From assembly GCA_902386085.1 (NCBI GenBank), contig CABMIA010000104.1, positions 1 through 8,319 on the forward strand: 8,319 nucleotides of DNA. Direction: 5' to 3'. The position numbers and the translations under genes were made by a program. Shown here one piece after another: positions 5,932 through 8,319 of this stretch. The first letter of the stretch is position 1; each line of letters starts with the position of its first letter. Source of the DNA: an uncultured archaeon (GTDB lineage: Archaea > Halobacteriota > Methanosarcinia > Methanosarcinales > Methanoperedenaceae). The notes below the pieces were generated by a model. It was not told the origin of the DNA. It did not search any database and saw nothing but the letters and a program-made list of their open reading frames with translations.

Positions 5932-6816
5932 ATGATAAACCTGCCCCCGGATGAAAAAATCCATAAGATTTTCAAGGATTGCTGTGAACAATTAGAGATC
6001 GATGGCTCCAGGAAACATATGGAAGATCTGGTCATTTATGATATGACCGACGGGACAAGGACCTCTACCGAACTTGAAGGGGCTGAAGCGTATGTTGACG
6101 GCGGGTTATTTGTCCTGAGGTTTATCCATTTCCTGAAAATCCTGGGTGCAAAAAACAGCTACATTAATGTTATCCATGAAGGTCATAAGAACAGGATAAA
6201 TTACATGGACATATACGAGGGCATGCGGCGGCATGTGGGTATGTACAGGGAATTTTCCAAAATGGATGGTATCAGGTTAAGATTTGTGGGCAAATACGAT
6301 ACGAGCATTGCTCCCAGAGATACTGATTACGACCTGAGAAAAGACCTGAAAGACCTTGAAGAAGCGACGGCCGTAAATCCGGATCATACCGCCCATTTCA
6401 TGATAAATTATTCTACAAGGTGGGCTGCTGAAGAAGGAAAAGAATTTTTTGGGACACTGCCTGAGGCGAACGTTATTCTCAGGCACGCTAAAGGGTATGT
6501 GAATGGCGACATGTGGCTTTACGGGAAATTAAATAACAACAGTTTTGTATATGCCCAGAACGGTTCTTCCAACATAAACTGGAGCGACAGGCAGATAATC
6601 ATGCTTATTACCCTGTGCCTCAGGAGCATGCTGTTGAATAAGGGAACACATCTGTCCAAGAAATATGAAGGGGATGAAAAAGAGATGGTCAGAAGACAGA
6701 GGGAAATCGAGCTTTCATTTTGCCATAAATCCTTCTATGACAAATCAATGGAATCAAAATTACAAAAGAGGGTCGTTTTATTTAGTTCCTACGGGCCTGA
6801 GGTATATGAATTTTAG
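5932..6816 (+). CDS. Divergent cis-prenyltransferase (UppS superfamily) homologue with altered active site
   Basis: A 294-residue soluble protein. I read it as a remote member of the cis-isoprenyl diphosphate synthase superfamily because the blocks occur in the right order and spacing: VIYDMTDGTR at 34-43 in place of the MDGNGRWA block with its catalytic Asp; an AYVDGG block at 53-58 and a helix ending in LGAKN; RLRFVGK at 115-121; FMINYSTRW at 156-164 matching the NYGGRW block; and VILRHAKG at 181-188 in place of the IRTGGE block. Arg43, Arg163 and Arg184 are kept. The Arg and Ser of the family's RxSNF motif, which bind isopentenyl diphosphate, are not: the equivalent stretch is YVNGDMW. The 60 or so C-terminal residues are rich in charge and lack the usual dimer-interface motif. 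It may use another substrate or be a non-catalytic partner subunit. The ATG is preceded by GGAAGAG. The stop is TAG, with TGA 13 codons later. Confidence 0.65.
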   Translation: MINLPPDEKIHKIFKDCCEQLEIDGSRKHMEDLVIYDMTDGTRTSTELEGAEAYVDGGLFVLRFIHFLKILGAKNSYINVIHEGHKNRINYMDIYEGMRRHVGMYREFSKMDGIRLRFVGKYDTSIAPRDTDYDLRKDLKDLEEATAVNPDHTAHFMINYSTRWAAEEGKEFFGTLPEANVILRHAKGYVNGDMWLYGKLNNNSFVYAQNGSSNINWSDRQIIMLITLCLRSMLLNKGTHLSKKYEGDEKEMVRRQREIELSFCHKSFYDKSMESKLQKRVVLFSSYGPEVYEF

Positions 6817-6822
6817 AGGTGT

Positions 6823-7986
6823 TCAGAGCACTTTACCTGCCAATCTGTACAGTATTGATTTATTCAATTCAATGCTATGATGCGGACACATTTCGTGGCA
6901 GCAGTAGCATCTGATACATTTATTGTAATCGATAACAGCAGCTTCATTTTCCAAGACAATCGCATTCACAGGGCAACTTCTTGCACAAACGCCACAGCCT
7001 GCACATGCCTTTTCCAGTATTACCGGTTTCACGACAAACGCATTATTAAATAATGGTTTTATTATATGTTGCAGCGCACCATCCCCTGATAGACCGTCAC
7101 CAATACCGACTGTTGCGGGCATTTTGAAATCAGCTACTCTCACATCTGATATATTTGCTCCTTTAATTTCTATGTTCCCCGGATTTAGCAGGTTCCGTTT
7201 TATTGCTTCATTGACCGTCGGAAGAACTTTAAAATCAATTCCGATAACATCGCAGAAAACCGCATCCAGGGCATATGGATTCCTTGATGCGATGAGAACA
7301 CCGACATCTTTTGGTTTGCCTGCACCCGGCCCGTTTCCTTCCATGCAAACGACAGCATCCATAAAAGACAGCGCTGGTTTCGCGTACTGGCAAATATCCA
7401 CCAGCATCATTGAGAACCGATCGATTGTCTGCAATTTGGAATGGTATCCTGCCTTCTCAAATCCAGGTATAATCCCGAACATGTTTTTAACCGCACCTGT
7501 GATGCGGGTGAAACTGTGCGTTTTCCCTTTTGCCAGGGAAATAATTACATCGGCATCCAGGGCAGGTTTGATCGCATTAAATTGTTTAATAATTCGCCCT
7601 TTCCGGTACTATATGGATTTAACACCGGTGTCATAATTCAGGGAAACCCCAGCATCAGCCGCAACATCGAGTAACCCGCATTTACCGTATACTCGTTTAA
7701 GCGCATTTTCCCTGTACGGCGTCCCGGCTCCCGGGCTGTCACCGATAACAACGCTTGCGCCATGATCTTTCAATGTTTTTGCCAGCGCATAAACAACTTC
7801 TGGATGAGTCGTAACTGCTTCTTCAGGTTTAGAGGCACGCAGCAGGTTCACTTTCAAAAAGACCCTGGTATCTTTCCTGATAATCCCATCCAGCCCACCC
7901 AGATTCTTTATACTCTCTTCCACTGCATGAAGAACATTCTTTCGCTCATAATTCGTGCACCTGACTAACGAAACAATATCTTTCAT
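6823..7986 (-). CDS. DUF362 protein with C-terminal 2[4Fe-4S] ferredoxin domain, interrupted by one in-frame TAG
   Basis: Reading a single minus-strand frame from the ATG at 7986 to the TGA at 6825-6823 gives 387 codons, with a TAG at codon 126 (7611-7609). Before it are the DUF362 blocks FLKVN (43-47), TTHPEVV (59-65) and GDSPG (82-86). Directly after it the frame continues without shift: the KPALDADVIISLAKGKTH block at about 139-156 and TGAVKNMFG at about 163-171. The C-terminus has two CxxCxxC..CP clusters (Cys 328, 331, 334, 338 and 357, 360, 363, 367), typical of ferredoxin-like [4Fe-4S] binding. Both halves are intact, so this is a point interruption: a recent nonsense mutation, a sequence error, or a TAG read as an amino acid. 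The Met169 at 7482 lies inside a conserved motif and is not a natural start. AGGA stands a few bases before the ATG. The function of DUF362 is not established; a redox role is likely. It starts 39 nt after the UbiA gene and is probably cotranscribed with it. Confidence 0.85.
7609..7611 (-). other. In-frame TAG (amber) codon inside the DUF362 gene
   Basis: The complement of CTA at 7609-7611 is TAG, in exactly the frame of both flanking coding halves. It falls after VKSI and before YRKGRIIKQF, in a loop that is variable in DUF362 proteins as I recall them, so the native residue cannot be guessed. One base change would restore a sense codon. Only a stem-loop or pyrrolysine machinery elsewhere in the genome could show purposeful decoding; no strong hairpin is obvious just downstream. 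Confidence 0.9.
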
Positions 7987-8025
7987 ACTTTCCTGGCAAC
8001 AGGGATTTCCTTATTAATAAATTCC

Positions 8026-8319
8026 CTAACCCCTGAACACGCTTCCTGTTATGAAGGCAAATATTGCAATCAGCATTGCAAATTTAAGCATTCTTCTAGC
8101 AAGCTTTGCATTTTTAAAAATCACAGGTATCGAGCCGATAAAGAGAATATCGGCCACCGAAACTGCCAGTAAATATTCCCATCCGAATACCCGGAGTGGA
8201 TAATAGGGCAGCGGGCTTATTAAAACTGCCAGGATGATAAGGCACGATGCGACAATACCTGCCCGCTTTACCCCGATTTTCATAGGCAGGGAGATCCTGT
8301 CCTTATCCCCTTTAACATC
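8026..8319 (-). CDS. UbiA-family prenyltransferase, probably digeranylgeranylglyceryl phosphate synthase (C-terminal part, cut by window edge)
   Basis: The open frame runs off the right edge; 97 residues are visible. It begins with DVKGDKDRISLP followed by MKIGVKRA, which matches the second Asp-rich motif (DxxxD type) of UbiA prenyltransferases and the conserved LP-xKIG after it. Thus the Met at 8283 is not the start. Three hydrophobic helices follow at about visible residues 20-36, 50-68 and 78-94, fitting the last helices of this integral membrane fold. In archaea the member expected near lipid genes adds the second geranylgeranyl chain to geranylgeranylglyceryl phosphate, which would use the product of the idsA gene in this window. 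Other archaeal UbiA proteins (for quinone or haem) cannot be excluded from the fragment. The stop is TAG, with TAA 3 codons further. Confidence 0.8.
   Translation of the reverse strand, partial: DVKGDKDRISLPMKIGVKRAGIVASCLIILAVLISPLPYYPLRVFGWEYLLAVSVADILFIGSIPVIFKNAKLARRMLKFAMLIAIFAFITGSVFRG

Noticed and set aside
6823..7482. A separate 219-residue ferredoxin-type gene starting at the ATG at 7482
   Set aside because: The frame stays open and conserved upstream of this Met through the DADVIISLAKGKTH region to the TAG at 7611, and the Met is within the TGAVKNMFG block, so it is an internal residue of the DUF362 gene.
7124..7636. 170-codon plus-strand open frame opposite the DUF362 gene
   Set aside because: The minus strand carries the recognisable DUF362 blocks in this region; the plus frame has no recognisable domain.
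8026..8283. An 85-residue small membrane protein starting at the ATG at 8283
   Set aside because: The frame continues upstream to the window edge with a DVKGD motif followed by SLP, characteristic of UbiA prenyltransferases; this is a truncated end of a larger gene.

Overview
The window reads as chromosomal DNA from a methanogen-related euryarchaeon, most likely of the Methanosarcinales/Methanoperedens type. This is inferred from gene content and order, not from a marker gene. The evidence is archaeal isoprenoid enzymes (isopentenyl phosphate kinase, type 2 isopentenyl diphosphate isomerase, a UbiA-type lipid prenyltransferase), an archaeal RNase J, TATA-like boxes and GGAG-type ribosome binding sites.

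Left part (1-4580, all minus strand, transcribed right to left): a tight isoprenoid operon in the order mevalonate kinase, isopentenyl phosphate kinase, IPP isomerase (fni), RNase J, short-chain isoprenyl diphosphate synthase (cut by the left edge). mvk/ipk and rnj/idsA overlap by ATGA; the other two gaps are 35 and 23 nt. Mevalonate is phosphorylated, isopentenyl phosphate is converted to IPP, IPP is isomerised to DMAPP, and the two are condensed to (probably) geranylgeranyl diphosphate for archaeal ether lipids. The steps between mevalonate 5-phosphate and isopentenyl phosphate are not encoded here.

Middle part (4581-6816): a 298-nt spacer holds a large imperfect palindrome (4692-4760). It is followed by an unrecognised four-helix membrane protein (minus) and, divergent from it, a plus-strand protein that I read as a remote cis-prenyltransferase (UppS-superfamily) homologue. 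This second protein keeps the fold signatures but has changed the usual isopentenyl diphosphate binding residues.

Right part (6817-8319, minus): a DUF362 protein with a C-terminal 2[4Fe-4S] ferredoxin domain, interrupted by one in-frame TAG codon with conserved sequence on both sides. Upstream of it is the C-terminal end of a UbiA-family prenyltransferase, probably digeranylgeranylglyceryl phosphate synthase, cut by the right edge. Most of the window therefore concerns isoprenoid or membrane lipid synthesis. The points most worth a second look are the amber codon, the divergent cis-prenyltransferase homologue and the palindrome. No tRNA, rRNA, CRISPR array, transposase or integrase was seen.
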